A stretch of 63,084 nucleotides of DNA from Nonomuraea corallina (lineage in GTDB: Bacteria > Actinomycetota > Actinomycetes > Streptosporangiales > Streptosporangiaceae), in assembly GCF_027620315.1 (NCBI RefSeq), contig NZ_JAPNNL010000020.1:1-63084 (forward strand), given 5' to 3'. The notes beneath the pieces are model-generated. The model made no database searches. It had not been told where the DNA came from and saw only the letters and a list, made by a program, of their open reading frames with translations. A program made the position numbers and the translations under genes. Position 1 is the stretch's first letter; each line of letters begins with the position of its first letter. Positions 1 through 9,079 of this stretch are shown piece by piece.

Positions 1-1
1 C

Positions 2-2266
2 GGCCCCGACAAGTCCGGTGACGACCGTCCGAAGTGGCGCCGGTTCGTACCGAGCTGGAAGATCGTCGCGGCCAGCTTCCTGGTGCTGGCCGCGGGGCTC
101 TTCGGCATGATCGCGGTCGCGTACGCCAACACCCCCGTCCCCACGGCCGACCAGGTGCAGGAGGGCGTGGAGGACCAGGAAAGCGTCATCGTCGACCGGA
201 ACGGCACGGAGCTGGCCAGGCTCGGCACCAAGCGCATCCCGATTTCCTACGACCAGGTGCCGCGCGCGGTGCAGGACGCCGTCATCGCCGCCGAGAACGA
301 CACCTTCCGCGAGGACTCCGGCATCTCCTTCAGCGGCATGGTCCGCTCCCTCTTCAGCACGGTCAGCGGCCAGCAGGTGCAGGGCGCGTCCACCATCACC
401 CAGCAGATGGCCCGCGGCTACTACGACGGCCTCTCCCAGGAGCGCACGATCCAGCGCAAGGTCAAGGAGATCTTCGTCGCGGTCAAGCTGAGTGACGTGC
501 TGCCCAAGGAGCAGATCCTGGAGCAGTACCTCAACACCATCTACTTCGGCCGCGGCGCCTACGGCATCGGCGCGGCCGCCGAGGCGTTCTTCGGCAAGAA
601 GGTGGAGAAGCTCACCCCCGAGCAGGGCGCCTACCTCGCCGGCCGGATCCAGAACCCGGACCGCTTCGACCGCGAGGAGAAGGCCGGCAACCTCGGCGAG
701 ACGCAGTTCCGCTACGACTACGTGATCAAGCAGATGGCCAAGCTCGACCCCCAGGCGTACGGCGGCCTGCCGAGCAAGTCGCCCACGGCGCCCAAGCGCG
801 TCAAGTTCAAGCCGAAGAACCCGTTCAACGGCATCAAGGGCTATATGGTCCAGGTGGTCCTGGACGAGCTGGAGGCGCTCGACATCCCCAGGGAGGACGT
901 CGAGAAGGGCGGCTACAAGATCAAGTCGTCGCTCGACCTCAAGCTCATGCGCGCGGCCAAGGCCGCGGTCGACAAGCACACCCAGGGTCTAGACCCCGAG
1001 ATCAACGCCACGATGGCCGCCGTCGACCCGCGCAACGGGCAGATCCTCGCCTTCTACGCCGGCGACGACTACGCCAAGGACCAGTGGATCGACGCCTTCC
1101 AGTCGCAGAAGCAGGCCGCGTCGGCGTTCAAGCCGTACGTCCTGGCCGCCTGGCTGGACGCCGGCTACAGCCTGCGCAGCTATGTCCCGACCAAGGGCCC
1201 GGTCAAGCTGCCCGGCACCACCGAGATCGACAACGACCACGCCTTCAAGGCCTCGGCCGTCGACGTGGTGAAGGCCACGGCCGACTCGGTCAACACGGCC
1301 TACGCCAAGATGGGGGAGAAGGTCGGCCTGGACAAGGTGATCGAGGTCGCCGCCAAGGCCGGGCTCAACGAGAAGCGGCTGAAGGACGCCAGGGACCGCC
1401 ACCACTACCTGATCACCATCGGCAGTAGCCAGGTGACGGCCGTCGAGCAGGCGGGCGGCTACTCGATCTTCGCCAACCAGGGCAGGCACTACGACAACCA
1501 CGTCGTGATCGAGGTGAAGGACAAGAACGGCGACACCGTGCTCACCGAGAAGAAGTCCTACGCTCAGGTCATCTCGCCGGAGGCCGCCGCCGACGCCGTC
1601 ACCGCGCTGGAAGCCGTGGTCAAGCAGGGCACCGGCCGCAACGCCGCGCTCTACAACCGCCCGGTGGCCGGCAAGACCGGCACCAACAACGACAACAAGG
1701 AAGCGTGGTTCGTCGGGTTCACCCCGCAGGTGTCGACCGCTGTCGGCATGTTCAGGCAGCAGTGCCGTACCGACAGCGGCAAGGTCGTCAAGCCGGTGAA
1801 CGACAACTGCCCCTGGGCCAGGGGCAAGAGCAAGAAGTACACCATGCAGAACCCGTACTCCAAGCCGTACGAGATCCCGCTCGGCAGCGCGTTCCAGGGC
1901 GCCACGTACCCTGCGGCGATCTGGAAGACGTTCATGACCGAGGCCACCAAGAACCAGAAGGTCGTGCCGTTCCCCGAGCGGGCCGACACGGGCGTCGCCG
2001 AGAACCTCGCGCCCAAGCCGACCCCGACGCCGACGCCGACGGAAGACGCGCTGGAGCTGGACACCGGCGACCCGTTCGAGGAGGACACCAGCGCCGACCA
2101 GGACTGCATCGTCGGCCCGTGCTCGGACGAGGACGACAACGTCTCGGTCGACCCGAACCAGGACGACATCGCGGTGGACGACGGCTTCACGAACGGGGGC
2201 CCGAACGGCCGCCAGGACTCCCCGAACGGCAGGCAGGACTCGCCGCCCGGCAGGCGCGACCAGTGA
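2..2266 (+). CDS. Bifunctional penicillin-binding protein (GT51 transglycosylase + transpeptidase), 5' end missing
   Basis: Class A PBP that polymerises lipid II and cross-links the glycan strands outside the membrane. The frame is open to the left edge of the window, so the true start lies upstream; an in-frame GTG at 83 falls inside the membrane segment and is not a credible start. A membrane anchor (about 55-125) is followed by the GT51 domain with the catalytic Glu in AAENDTFRED (about 290) and GASTITQQMARG (387). The transpeptidase motifs are all present: SAFK (codon 1121), SVN (1286) and KTGT (1673). The C-terminus is a PTPTP linker and a long acidic, Asn/Gly-rich tail with the repeat NGRQDSP. 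It overlaps the next gene by 4 nt (GTGA), so translation is probably coupled. Confidence 0.95.
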   Translation, partial: GPDKSGDDRPKWRRFVPSWKIVAASFLVLAAGLFGMIAVAYANTPVPTADQVQEGVEDQESVIVDRNGTELARLGTKRIPISYDQVPRAVQDAVIAAENDTFREDSGISFSGMVRSLFSTVSGQQVQGASTITQQMARGYYDGLSQERTIQRKVKEIFVAVKLSDVLPKEQILEQYLNTIYFGRGAYGIGAAAEAFFGKKVEKLTPEQGAYLAGRIQNPDRFDREEKAGNLGETQFRYDYVIKQMAKLDPQAYGGLPSKSPTAPKRVKFKPKNPFNGIKGYMVQVVLDELEALDIPREDVEKGGYKIKSSLDLKLMRAAKAAVDKHTQGLDPEINATMAAVDPRNGQILAFYAGDDYAKDQWIDAFQSQKQAASAFKPYVLAAWLDAGYSLRSYVPTKGPVKLPGTTEIDNDHAFKASAVDVVKATADSVNTAYAKMGEKVGLDKVIEVAAKAGLNEKRLKDARDRHHYLITIGSSQVTAVEQAGGYSIFANQGRHYDNHVVIEVKDKNGDTVLTEKKSYAQVISPEAAADAVTALEAVVKQGTGRNAALYNRPVAGKTGTNNDNKEAWFVGFTPQVSTAVGMFRQQCRTDSGKVVKPVNDNCPWARGKSKKYTMQNPYSKPYEIPLGSAFQGATYPAAIWKTFMTEATKNQKVVPFPERADTGVAENLAPKPTPTPTPTEDALELDTGDPFEEDTSADQDCIVGPCSDEDDNVSVDPNQDDIAVDDGFTNGGPNGRQDSPNGRQDSPPGRRDQ

Positions 2267-3603
2267 CGACGACGCTGATGCGCGGCCCGTTCCTGGCACG
2301 GGCCGTGCCGTACCTCCCCCTGGGCCTCTTCGCGCTCCTCGGGGCGACGCTCGCGTACGTGGTGCGCCTGCCGTGCCGCACCGGGGGCTGGAACGACCAG
2401 GTCACGGTCTACACGAACTTCTGCTACACCGACATCTTCCCGCTCTACTTCGACCGGCAGCTCGGCACGCAGAACCCCTACTTCGCCGACGTCGTCTTCG
2501 ACAAGCACGTCGAGTACCCCGTGGTGCTCGGCGAGGTGATGCAGGTGGTCGCCTGGATCGCGCGCTGGCTGGAGCCGGGCGTGACCCCGGAGGCGACCGC
2601 GGCGCAGGCCGTGCGCTTCTACGACGTCACGGTCGTGCTGATGGGCCTCTGCCTGGTGGCCGGCGTCCTGCTCATGGCCGCCGTGGCCGGGCCGAGCCGC
2701 CGCTGGGACGCCCTCTGGTACGCGCTCGCGCCCGCGGTGGTGCTGGCCGCCTACATCAACTGGGACCTGGTCGCCGGCGCGCTGTCCATGGGCATGCTCC
2801 TGGCCTGGGCGCGCAGGCGTCAGGTGCTGGCCGGGGTGCTGCTCGGGCTGGCCATCGCCACGAAGTTCTACCCGCTGATGTTCGTCGGGGCGCTGTTCCT
2901 GCTCACGCTGCGCACCGCGCGCTGGCGGCCGTTCCTGATCAGCATGGGCTCGGCGGCGGCGGCGTGGCTGGTCGTCAACCTGCCGTTCATGGTGTTCGCC
3001 TGGGACGGCTGGCGCAGGTTCTACGTGTTCTCCCAGGAGCGCGGCGTCGACTGGGGCTCACCCTGGCTGTTCTTCCAGTCCAAGGGGTGGCCGGTGCTCG
3101 GCGAGACCGACGTCAGCACCCTCGGCATGGTCTCGCTGGCGCTGCTCTGCCTCGGCATCGCGGTGCTCACGCTGGCCGCGCCGCAGCGGCCCCGGCTGGC
3201 GCAGATCTGCTTCCTGGCGCTGGCCGCGTTCATGATGACGAACAAGGTGTGGTCGCCGCAGTTCGTGCTCTGGCTGGTGCCTTTCGCGGTGCTGGCCAGG
3301 CCCAACTGGAAGCCGCTGGCGCTGTGGCAGGTGGCAGAGGTCTGGTACTTCTTCGCGATCTGGCTCTACCTGCTCAACCAGCCTCCGCTGGCGCGCACCG
3401 ACCTGGGCATCGGGGACGACACGTACTTCACCGCCGTGTGGGGGCGGGTCATCACCATCGGCATCATGATGGCGTTCGTGGTACGGGACATCCTGCGTCC
3501 GGACAAGGACGTCATACGCCAGGGAGGCGTGGACGACCAGATCGGCGGGGTGTTCGACGAGGCGCCTGACCGGTTCACGCTGCGGAGCCCCGCCTACCGA
3601 TGA
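2263..3603 (+). CDS. Polytopic membrane glycosyltransferase, GT87 (DUF2029)-like
   Basis: A 446-residue integral membrane protein with about ten hydrophobic segments. The composition and layout resemble the GT87/DUF2029 family, membrane enzymes that use polyprenyl-phosphate sugars (family knowledge). An extracellular-type loop with CRTGGW and FDRQLGTQNPY follows the first membrane helix, and INWDLVAG and NKVWSPQFVLW are typical of the family. The GTG start at 2263 overlaps the PBP stop (GTGA); an ATG at 2278 is the alternative. Coupling to the PBP and to the next glycosyltransferase suggests a role in glycosylating a cell-envelope polymer. The acceptor cannot be read from the sequence. Confidence 0.8.
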   Translation: MTTTLMRGPFLARAVPYLPLGLFALLGATLAYVVRLPCRTGGWNDQVTVYTNFCYTDIFPLYFDRQLGTQNPYFADVVFDKHVEYPVVLGEVMQVVAWIARWLEPGVTPEATAAQAVRFYDVTVVLMGLCLVAGVLLMAAVAGPSRRWDALWYALAPAVVLAAYINWDLVAGALSMGMLLAWARRRQVLAGVLLGLAIATKFYPLMFVGALFLLTLRTARWRPFLISMGSAAAAWLVVNLPFMVFAWDGWRRFYVFSQERGVDWGSPWLFFQSKGWPVLGETDVSTLGMVSLALLCLGIAVLTLAAPQRPRLAQICFLALAAFMMTNKVWSPQFVLWLVPFAVLARPNWKPLALWQVAEVWYFFAIWLYLLNQPPLARTDLGIGDDTYFTAVWGRVITIGIMMAFVVRDILRPDKDVIRQGGVDDQIGGVFDEAPDRFTLRSPAYR

Positions 3604-4667
3604 TCACGCGCTCGGCCGGCCGGGACGGGCTGCTGATCTGGTTCGGCTGGCGGGTCGGCCTGCTCGTGACCACGCTGCTCGGCGTGACACTCGGCGAGTA
3701 TCTCGACCGGTGGAACCGGTGGGACGCGCACCTGTTCGTCACCATCGCGCGCTTCGGCTACGACGGCGACCCGGCCGGGCCGCTCGACGAGGGGCTGCCC
3801 GCCTTCTTCCCCGGCCTGCCCGCGGCGCTGCGCCTGGCGCACCTGGTGGTGCCGGACTGGTCGGCCGCCGGGCTGATCGTCTCGCTCGTCTCCGGGGCGG
3901 TGGCGATGGTGGCGCTGGCCAGGCTGGCCGAGCACGAGGGCGCGCACGGCTGGATGGCGGTGCTGGGGCTGGTGCTCTTCCCGTTGGCGGTGTTCCTGGC
4001 CGCGGGCTACAGCGAGTCGCTGTTCCTGGCCTTCGCGATCCCCGCCTGGCTGGCCGCCCGCCAGGGCCGCTGGCCGGCGGCGGCGATGCTGGCCGCCGGC
4101 GCGTCGTGCGTGCGCATCACCGGACTGTTCCTGGCGCTGGCGCTGATCGTGGAGTTCGCCGCCGGAGGCCGGGCCCGGCCGAGCCGCGCGCCCTGGCTGG
4201 CCGTGCCGTTCCTGCCCCTGGCCGGCTACTCCTTCTACCACTACACGCGCACCGGCGACTGGCTGGCGTGGAAGCACGCGCAGGAGGCCGGGTGGGGCCG
4301 CGAGACGGTGTGGCCCTGGGAGGCATGGGCGGTCACCTGGGAGAACGCGATGGGCGCCGGCGACATGGCGCCGGCCTTCCGGATGGAGATCGCCGGAGCG
4401 GTGGTGGCCGTGGCGGGCCTGATCTGGCTGCTGGCGCTGCGCAGGTGGAGCGAGGCCGTCTACACGGGGTTGCAGGCGGGCGCGCTCATGACGTCGGCGT
4501 TCTACCTGTCGCTGCCGCGCTCGCTGCTGCTGTGGTTCCCGCTCTGGGTGGCGCTGGCGCGGCTGGCCACCGGCAGGCCGTGGGTGATCGTGGCGTACGC
4601 GCTGGTGTCGGGGCCGCTCATGGTGCTGAACACGGCCCGTTTCCTGGAAGGCGCCTGGGCAGGCTGA
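3600..4667 (+). CDS. Membrane mannosyltransferase-like protein (PIG-V/GT76-like)
   Basis: A 355-residue polytopic membrane protein starting at an ATGA overlap with the preceding gene, so the PBP and two glycosyltransferases form one coupled operon. The N-terminal loop has WNRWDAHLFVTIARFGYDG and then FFPGLPAA; later comes AAGYSESLFLAF. These WD.H, FFP.P and YSESLF signatures match bacterial relatives of PIG-V, the GPI mannosyltransferase (family knowledge). It probably transfers a sugar from a polyprenyl-phosphate donor on the outer membrane face; donor and acceptor are inferred. No transcription terminator is obvious before the convergent endonuclease gene. Confidence 0.75.
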   Translation: MITRSAGRDGLLIWFGWRVGLLVTTLLGVTLGEYLDRWNRWDAHLFVTIARFGYDGDPAGPLDEGLPAFFPGLPAALRLAHLVVPDWSAAGLIVSLVSGAVAMVALARLAEHEGAHGWMAVLGLVLFPLAVFLAAGYSESLFLAFAIPAWLAARQGRWPAAAMLAAGASCVRITGLFLALALIVEFAAGGRARPSRAPWLAVPFLPLAGYSFYHYTRTGDWLAWKHAQEAGWGRETVWPWEAWAVTWENAMGAGDMAPAFRMEIAGAVVAVAGLIWLLALRRWSEAVYTGLQAGALMTSAFYLSLPRSLLLWFPLWVALARLATGRPWVIVAYALVSGPLMVLNTARFLEGAWAG

Positions 4668-4705
4668 TCTTCATACCCCCTTGATGGCATCGGTAATCCA
4701 GGGAG

Positions 4706-4714
4706 TTATCCACA
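4706..4714 (+). promoter_or_regulatory. Perfect DnaA box (TTATCCACA)
   Basis: An exact match to the bacterial DnaA 9-mer, in the 62-bp gap between two convergent genes. A single box in a convergent gap is unlikely to control a promoter; it could be a DnaA titration site or chance. A cluster of related 9-mers lies 9 kb downstream, ahead of dnaB. Confidence 0.45.
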
Positions 4715-4729
4715 GCCTGTGTGTTTTCC

Positions 4730-5473
4730 TTAGAGGTTCTTCCTCAGGAACGCGATGTCCTCGGCCTGGCCCTCCGCCGGCGTCTCCACCACGATCGGGG
4801 CCCCGGCCGACCGGCACACCTCCAGGATCAGCTCCGGGTCGATCCGCCCGCCGCCGAGATTGGCGTGACGGTCAGCGCCCGAGCCGAAGTCGTCGCGCGA
4901 GTCGTTGCAGTGGACGAGGTCGATCCTGCCGGTGATGGCCTTGACCCGGTCGACCAGGCCGAGCAGCTCTTCGCCGCCCGCGTGCGCGTGGCAGGTGTCG
5001 AGGCAGAACCCGACGTCGAAGCCCTCGAGGGCGTCCCACAGCCGGGCGATGCTCTCCAGCCGGCGGGCCATCGCGTTGTCGCCGCCGGCGGTGTTCTCGA
5101 TCAGCACCGGGATCGGGCACTCCATGCGCTCGAACACCTTGCGCCAGTTGTCGAAGCCGGTCTGCGGGTCGTCGGCCTTGCCGAGGTGGCCGCCGTGCAC
5201 GATCAGGCCCTTGGCGCCGATGCTCGCCGCCGCCTCCAGGTGCTGGGCCAGGAGCTTGCGGCTGGGGATCCTGATCCGGTTGTTGGTCGTGGCGACGTTG
5301 ACCAGGTAGGGGGCGTGGATGTAGATGTCGACGCCCTCGACCGGCCGGTCGGGCAGCACGGGCTTCTTGTAGCCCTGCGGGTCGCCGAGGAAGAACTGCA
5401 CGACCTCGGCGCCGACGGCCTCGGCGTGGGCCGTGATGTCGTCCTGATGGACATGAGCTCCGATGCGCACCAT
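4730..5473 (-). CDS. nfo: Deoxyribonuclease IV (AP endonuclease, EndoIV family)
   Basis: A 247-residue TIM-barrel AP endonuclease of base-excision repair, which cuts the backbone 5' of abasic sites using three zinc ions. Family motifs are clear: the start MVRIGAHV, the central VLIENTAGG, CLDTCHAHAGG and the C-terminal HCNDSRDDFGSGADRHANLG, carrying the His/Asp/Glu zinc ligands. It is somewhat shorter than the E. coli enzyme. The ATG at 5473 gives the expected N-terminus. The gene stands alone, convergent with the glycosyltransferase operon and divergent from a small membrane-protein gene. Confidence 0.93.
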   Translation of the reverse strand: MVRIGAHVHQDDITAHAEAVGAEVVQFFLGDPQGYKKPVLPDRPVEGVDIYIHAPYLVNVATTNNRIRIPSRKLLAQHLEAAASIGAKGLIVHGGHLGKADDPQTGFDNWRKVFERMECPIPVLIENTAGGDNAMARRLESIARLWDALEGFDVGFCLDTCHAHAGGEELLGLVDRVKAITGRIDLVHCNDSRDDFGSGADRHANLGGGRIDPELILEVCRSAGAPIVVETPAEGQAEDIAFLRKNL

Positions 5474-5544
5474 GTCAGGAGCCTATCCGTTTGACTGACC
5501 TGGGGCGGGGCAGACGGTGGACGCCCCCTACCCGAGGAGACGAT

Positions 5545-5724
5545 ATGAGCCGCTGGCGTGTGCGGTCATTGATCCTGCTTGTTTACGTGATCATCGGCAT
5601 CTACGTCGCGTGGGTGTACGACTACATCACCCCGGCCGTACTGCGCGACGTCGCCGAGGCGTTGCTCGCGATATTCCTCTGGTTCCTGGTCCTGCTGGGC
5701 GTGGACCTGCGCCTCGGAGGATGA
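5545..5724 (+). CDS. Small membrane protein, 59 aa
   Basis: A short protein with two predicted membrane helices (residues about 8-26 and 36-54) joined by a short loop with VYDYITP. The ATG follows a clear GAGGAG ribosome-binding site at 5534-5539. I do not recognise the function. The hydrophobic pattern, ribosome-binding site and a strong hairpin directly after the stop support a real gene. An in-frame upstream extension to 5491 would cross the site without a better ribosome-binding site. Confidence 0.7.
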   Translation: MSRWRVRSLILLVYVIIGIYVAWVYDYITPAVLRDVAEALLAIFLWFLVLLGVDLRLGG

Positions 5725-5737
5725 CCGATATCAAGGG

Positions 5738-5760
5738 CGGCCCCGGCCAGGCCGGGGCCG
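5738..5760. terminator. Hairpin between convergent genes
   Basis: Perfect 10-bp GC stem (CGGCCCCGGC / GCCGGGGCCG) with a 3-nt loop, placed between the ends of two convergent small membrane-protein genes. Neither side has a T-run, so it is a likely bidirectional intrinsic-type terminator of the GC-rich actinobacterial kind. Confidence 0.6.
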
Positions 5761-5764
5761 TCCG

Positions 5765-6076
5765 TCACGGCAGGTAGCCGCCGCCCGCGATGCCGAGCGC
5801 CACGCCGAGGAACGAGGCCACCAGGCCGATGATGTTGAGCGAGCGCTGCGGTGTGGTCGCCGAGACGTACTGGGAGTAGAAGCCGACGCCGAAGCCGAGC
5901 GTGCCGACCCATGACGCGACCACGTGCCCGCCGGGGAAGAACAGGGCCACGAACGCGACGATCCCGCACACCAGGGCGCCGACGGCCAGGGCGTTCTCGA
6001 TGGGATGCGAACGGCCGTCGGTGTTGAGCGTGAGCCGGAACCGTTCGCTCTGCGTGGGCTGGAGGAAGTGTGGCAC
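5765..6076 (-). CDS. Small integral membrane protein, 103 aa, unknown function
   Basis: Three hydrophobic helices (about residues 29-50, 53-70 and 80-100) follow a soluble N-terminus. It starts at a GTG (6076) preceded on the minus strand by a G-rich stretch. It is divergent from the rpsF operon and shares its 190-bp upstream region. No catalytic motif is visible and I do not assign a function. Confidence 0.7.
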   Translation of the reverse strand: MPHFLQPTQSERFRLTLNTDGRSHPIENALAVGALVCGIVAFVALFFPGGHVVASWVGTLGFGVGFYSQYVSATTPQRSLNIIGLVASFLGVALGIAGGGYLP

Positions 6077-6266
6077 TGCGGTGCACCCCCTTGCTTTCTG
6101 TCAGGCTTTCCCATCCACGAGCGGCTGGTAACCTGGTCGGGCTGCGTTGTGATGGGAGACCCGTCACCCCGGAGCGCCGAAAGGGGCGCCCGGGCCAAGC
6201 GTCAGCGTCCTCCTGTCACGGCAGAGTGTCGTGACCGCAACAGTCCAGAGGAGGTAGGAGTCCCGC
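6077..6266 (+). promoter_or_regulatory. Upstream region and leader of the rpsF operon
   Basis: The 190 bp between the divergent genes must hold the rpsF promoter. Near the start codon, GTCACG (6214-6219) can pair with CGTGAC (6229-6234) around a 9-nt loop, immediately followed by CGC and the ribosome-binding site GAGGAGG. In many bacteria rpsF leaders bind the S6:S18 complex (established knowledge). Whether this hairpin is such a site is a guess; the diagnostic bulged CCG motif is not convincingly placed. Confidence 0.3.
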
Positions 6267-6557
6267 ATGCGTCGTTACGAAGTAATGGTCATCCTGGACC
6301 CTTCGCTCGATGAGCGCACCGTCGCGCCGTCCCTCGACCAGTTCCTCACCGTGGTCCGCAACGACGGCGGCACCGTGGAGAAGGTCGACGTCTGGGGCCG
6401 TCGCCGTCTTGCCTACGACATCAACAAGAAGTCCGAGGGCATCTACGCCGTCATCGACCTGTCCGCCGAGCCGGCGACGGTGAAGGAGCTCGACCGGCAG
6501 ATGAACCTCAACGAGGGCATTCTGCGCACCAAGGTCCTGCGTCCGGACGTCCACTGA
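6267..6557 (+). CDS. rpsF: 30S ribosomal protein S6
   Basis: A 96-residue S6 with the canonical start [10 protein letters not shown] and the motif [13 protein letters not shown]. It binds helix 22-23 of 16S rRNA as a heterodimer with S18, whose gene is third in this operon. The start is fixed by a strong ribosome-binding site (GAGGAGG about 15 nt upstream with an overlapping GGAG) and by family length. It is the first gene of rpsF-ssb-rpsR-rplI, the conserved bacterial order. Confidence 0.98.
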   Translation: MRRYEVMVILDPSLDERTVAPSLDQFLTVVRNDGGTVEKVDVWGRRRLAYDINKKSEGIYAVIDLSAEPATVKELDRQMNLNEGILRTKVLRPDVH

Positions 6558-6649
6558 AGCAGCCGCTCGTAGCCCGGATTTCTGTCGGGCCGCGACCGTA
6601 GTCTGAGCCGTAACCGAAGCGAAGACGTGCAGGAAGGCGAGCGCTAGCC

Positions 6650-7216
6650 ATGGCAGCAGGCGACACCGTAATCACCATCGTCGGCAACCTCGTCGACGAC
6701 CCCGAGCTGCGCTTCACCCCTACGGGGCAAGCGGTGGCCCGGTTCCGCATCGCGTCCACCCCGCGCTACATGGACCGCCAGACCAACGAGTGGAAGGACG
6801 GCGAGAGCCTCTTCCTCACCTGCAACGTCTGGCGCCAGGCGGCCGAGAACGCCGCCGAGAGCCTGCAGCGCGGGATGCGGGTCATCGTCCAGGGGCGGCT
6901 CAAGCAGCGGTCCTACGAGACCAAGGAAGGCGAGAAGCGCACCGTCTACGAGGTCGAGGTCGACGAGGTCGGCCCGTCCCTGCGCAACGCCACCGCCAAG
7001 GTCAACCGCACCTCCCGGCAGGGGGGCGGCGGCGGCTTCGGCGGCGGCCCGGCCGACGACCCGTGGGCGTCCGCCACCCCCTCCCCGCCCCAGGGCGGCG
7101 GCTACCAGGGTGGTGGCGGCGGCTACCAGGGCGGCGGCCAGCAGGGCGGCGGTTCCTCCGGCGGCTCCGGCGGCTTCGGCGGCGGCGGCGACTTCAGCGA
7201 CGAACCGCCTTTCTAA
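6650..7216 (+). CDS. ssb: Single-stranded DNA-binding protein
   Basis: A 188-residue SSB: an N-terminal OB fold (about 1-115; [21 protein letters not shown]), then a glycine-rich disordered linker (about 125-178), and the acidic tip DFSDEPPF that recruits replication and repair partners. It coats single-stranded DNA during replication, recombination and repair. The linker is dominated by GGG and QGGG units, encoded by imperfect GGCGGC repeats. It lies between rpsF and rpsR, so it is the housekeeping SSB, not a competence paralogue. Confidence 0.97.
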   Translation: MAAGDTVITIVGNLVDDPELRFTPTGQAVARFRIASTPRYMDRQTNEWKDGESLFLTCNVWRQAAENAAESLQRGMRVIVQGRLKQRSYETKEGEKRTVYEVEVDEVGPSLRNATAKVNRTSRQGGGGGFGGGPADDPWASATPSPPQGGGYQGGGGGYQGGGQQGGGSSGGSGGFGGGGDFSDEPPF

Positions 7217-7281
7217 CCCATCCGATCCCAGTCCGAGTCCATTCCCGCTTCTGACGGCGGGGCTCTGAAAGGAGCACCACG

Positions 7282-7518
7282 ATGGCCAAGCCGGCACTGC
7301 GCAAGCCCAAGAAGAAGGTTTGCCTGTTCTGCCATGACAAGATCTCCTACGTCGACTACAAGGACACGGCGCTGCTGCGGAAGTTCATCTCCGACCGCGG
7401 CAAGATCCGTGCCCGCCGGGTGACGGGCAACTGCACCCAGCACCAGCGCGACGTGGCGACCGCGATCAAGAACGCCCGTGAGGTGGCCCTGCTGCCCTAC
7501 ACGAGCACCGCGCGCTAA
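7282..7518 (+). CDS. rpsR: 30S ribosomal protein S18 (cysteine-containing form)
   Basis: A 78-residue S18, partner of S6 in the 30S platform. KVCLFCHDK gives a CxxC pair and RVTGNCTQH a further Cys, so this looks like the zinc-binding (C+) form; actinobacteria often also carry a zinc-free paralogue elsewhere (family knowledge). The motif [18 protein letters not shown] is canonical. It is preceded by AAAGGAGC and followed after 14 nt by rplI. Confidence 0.97.
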   Translation: MAKPALRKPKKKVCLFCHDKISYVDYKDTALLRKFISDRGKIRARRVTGNCTQHQRDVATAIKNAREVALLPYTSTAR

Positions 7519-7532
7519 GGAGGTCTGTCGAC

Positions 7533-7979
7533 ATGAAGCTCATCCTCACCAACGAGGTCTCCGGCCTCGGCGCCCCTGGCGACATCGTCGAGGTCAAGGA
7601 CGGCTATGGCCGTAACTACCTCATCCCGCGCGGCTACGCCATGCGCTGGACCCGCGGCGCCGAGCGCCAGATCGAGTCCATCAAGAAGGCGCGTGACGCC
7701 CGCGAGATCCGCGACCTCGGCACCGCCAAGGAGGTCGCGGGCCGGCTCGGCGCCCTGCGGGTGCGCCTGGCCACCCGCGCCGGGGAGTCCGGCCGCCTGT
7801 TCGGCTCGGTCACCACGGGCGACATCGCCCAGGCCGTGAAGGCCGCCGGCGGCCCGACGCTCGACCGCCGCCGCATCGAGATCGTCAACCCGATCAAGAG
7901 CACCGGCTCCCACAAGGTCACGGTCAAGCTTCACCCCGAGGTCTCGGCGTCCGTGGACGTCGAGGTCGTCGCGGGCTGA
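7533..7979 (+). CDS. rplI: 50S ribosomal protein L9
   Basis: A 148-residue L9 that binds 23S rRNA near the L1 stalk. It begins [17 protein letters not shown] and contains [16 protein letters not shown], then the connecting helix and C-terminal domain ([12 protein letters not shown]). The ribosome-binding site AAGGAGG overlaps the rpsR stop region, showing tight coupling. A strong terminator follows, ending the operon. Confidence 0.98.
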   Translation: MKLILTNEVSGLGAPGDIVEVKDGYGRNYLIPRGYAMRWTRGAERQIESIKKARDAREIRDLGTAKEVAGRLGALRVRLATRAGESGRLFGSVTTGDIAQAVKAAGGPTLDRRRIEIVNPIKSTGSHKVTVKLHPEVSASVDVEVVAG

Positions 7980-8000
7980 CACCAGGCCCCGGCCGCACCC

Positions 8001-8041
8001 GGCCCCCCTCCCGCTCCGGCGGGCGGGGGGCCTGCCTTTTG
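8001..8041 (+). terminator. Intrinsic terminator after rplI
   Basis: GGCCCCCC...CCCGC pairs with GCGGG...GGGGGGCC around TCCG, followed by TGCCTTTTG. The strong stem with a T-rich tail sits 21 bp after the rplI stop. Confidence 0.85.
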
Positions 8042-8212
8042 TCACACCTCCGGCCGTGCTGGGCTCGAAGCTGTCCGGAGGGCGTGCCCTTTGGAGGCGC
8101 GGTGCGTACCATGCCGCTTGGCGGCCTGTATGCGCAGGTGGGGCGCGTAATCCCTACCAGGGCCGCGTAGAATTCTCACGTTCTTCCTCTCGCGTCCCCC
8201 TGGAGGCTCCCC

Positions 8213-9079
8213 ATGGCCCGTCCCTCGATGCTGATCGCGCTGGGTGCGCTGGCGGCGGCGGCGATCGCCTGCGCGCCCGTCGACGACCCGGCGCCGACGG
8301 CGGCGGCCGCCCCCACCTCGTCCACGGCCTGCGCCAAGGACCAGCTCACGCTCATCAACCCGGGCAAGCTCACGATCGGCACCGACACGCCGGCCTTCGA
8401 GCCCTGGTTCAAGGACGACGACCCGAGCAACGGCCAGGGGTTCGAGAGCGCCGTCGCGTACGCGGTCGCGGGCGAGCTGGGCTTCGACCGCGACGAGGTG
8501 CAGTGGGAGTCGGTCAAGTTCGACACCGCGTTCGCCCCGGGCGACAAGCGGTTCGACTTCGACATCAACCAGGTCTCGATCACGCCCGACCGGGCCAAGG
8601 CCGTCGACTTCAGCAACGGCTACTACACGGTCAAGCAGTCCGTGGTGACGCTGGGCGAGAGCAAGTTCGCCGGCGCCGCCTCGCTGGCCGAGCTCAAGGA
8701 CGCCAAGATCGGCGTGCAGGTCGGCACCACCGCGCTGGACGCCGTCAAGAACGTGATCCAGCCCAGCGCCGAGCCGAACGTCTACAACGAGCAGATCGAC
8801 TCCATCAACGCGCTGAAGAACGAGCAGATCGACGCCCTGGTGCTCGACCTGCCGACGGCCTTCTACGTGACGGCGGCGCAGGTCGAGGGCTCCAAGATCG
8901 TCGGGCAGTTCAGCTCGACCGGCGGGACCCCGGAGGAGTTCGGGCTGGTCATGGAGAAGGGCAGCGGGCTCAAGTCCTGCGTCGACAAGGCGATCGACGC
9001 GCTCAAGGCCAACGGTGACCTGGCCAAGATCGAGCAGCAGTGGCTGAGCGAGGCGGCGGGCGCGCCGGAGCTGAAGTGA
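8213..9079 (+). CDS. Polar amino-acid (glutamate-type) ABC transporter substrate-binding lipoprotein
   Basis: A 288-residue extracytoplasmic solute-binding protein (family 3). The N-terminus is a lipoprotein signal with cleavage before Cys20 (AAAIAC). The mature part has the family pattern LTIGTDTPAFEPW, FDFDINQVSITPDRA and KIGVQVGTTALD. It delivers a polar amino acid, most likely glutamate or a relative, to the permease encoded next; the ligand is inferred. A TAGAAT hexamer about 45 bp upstream may be the -10. The gene is coupled to the permease by a GTGA overlap. Confidence 0.88.
   Translation: MARPSMLIALGALAAAAIACAPVDDPAPTAAAAPTSSTACAKDQLTLINPGKLTIGTDTPAFEPWFKDDDPSNGQGFESAVAYAVAGELGFDRDEVQWESVKFDTAFAPGDKRFDFDINQVSITPDRAKAVDFSNGYYTVKQSVVTLGESKFAGAASLAELKDAKIGVQVGTTALDAVKNVIQPSAEPNVYNEQIDSINALKNEQIDALVLDLPTAFYVTAAQVEGSKIVGQFSSTGGTPEEFGLVMEKGSGLKSCVDKAIDALKANGDLAKIEQQWLSEAAGAPELK

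Noticed and set aside
6200..6266. An S6:S18-binding leader for rpsF
   Set aside because: A hairpin is present, but the bulged CCG arrangement could not be shown; kept only as a low-confidence region.
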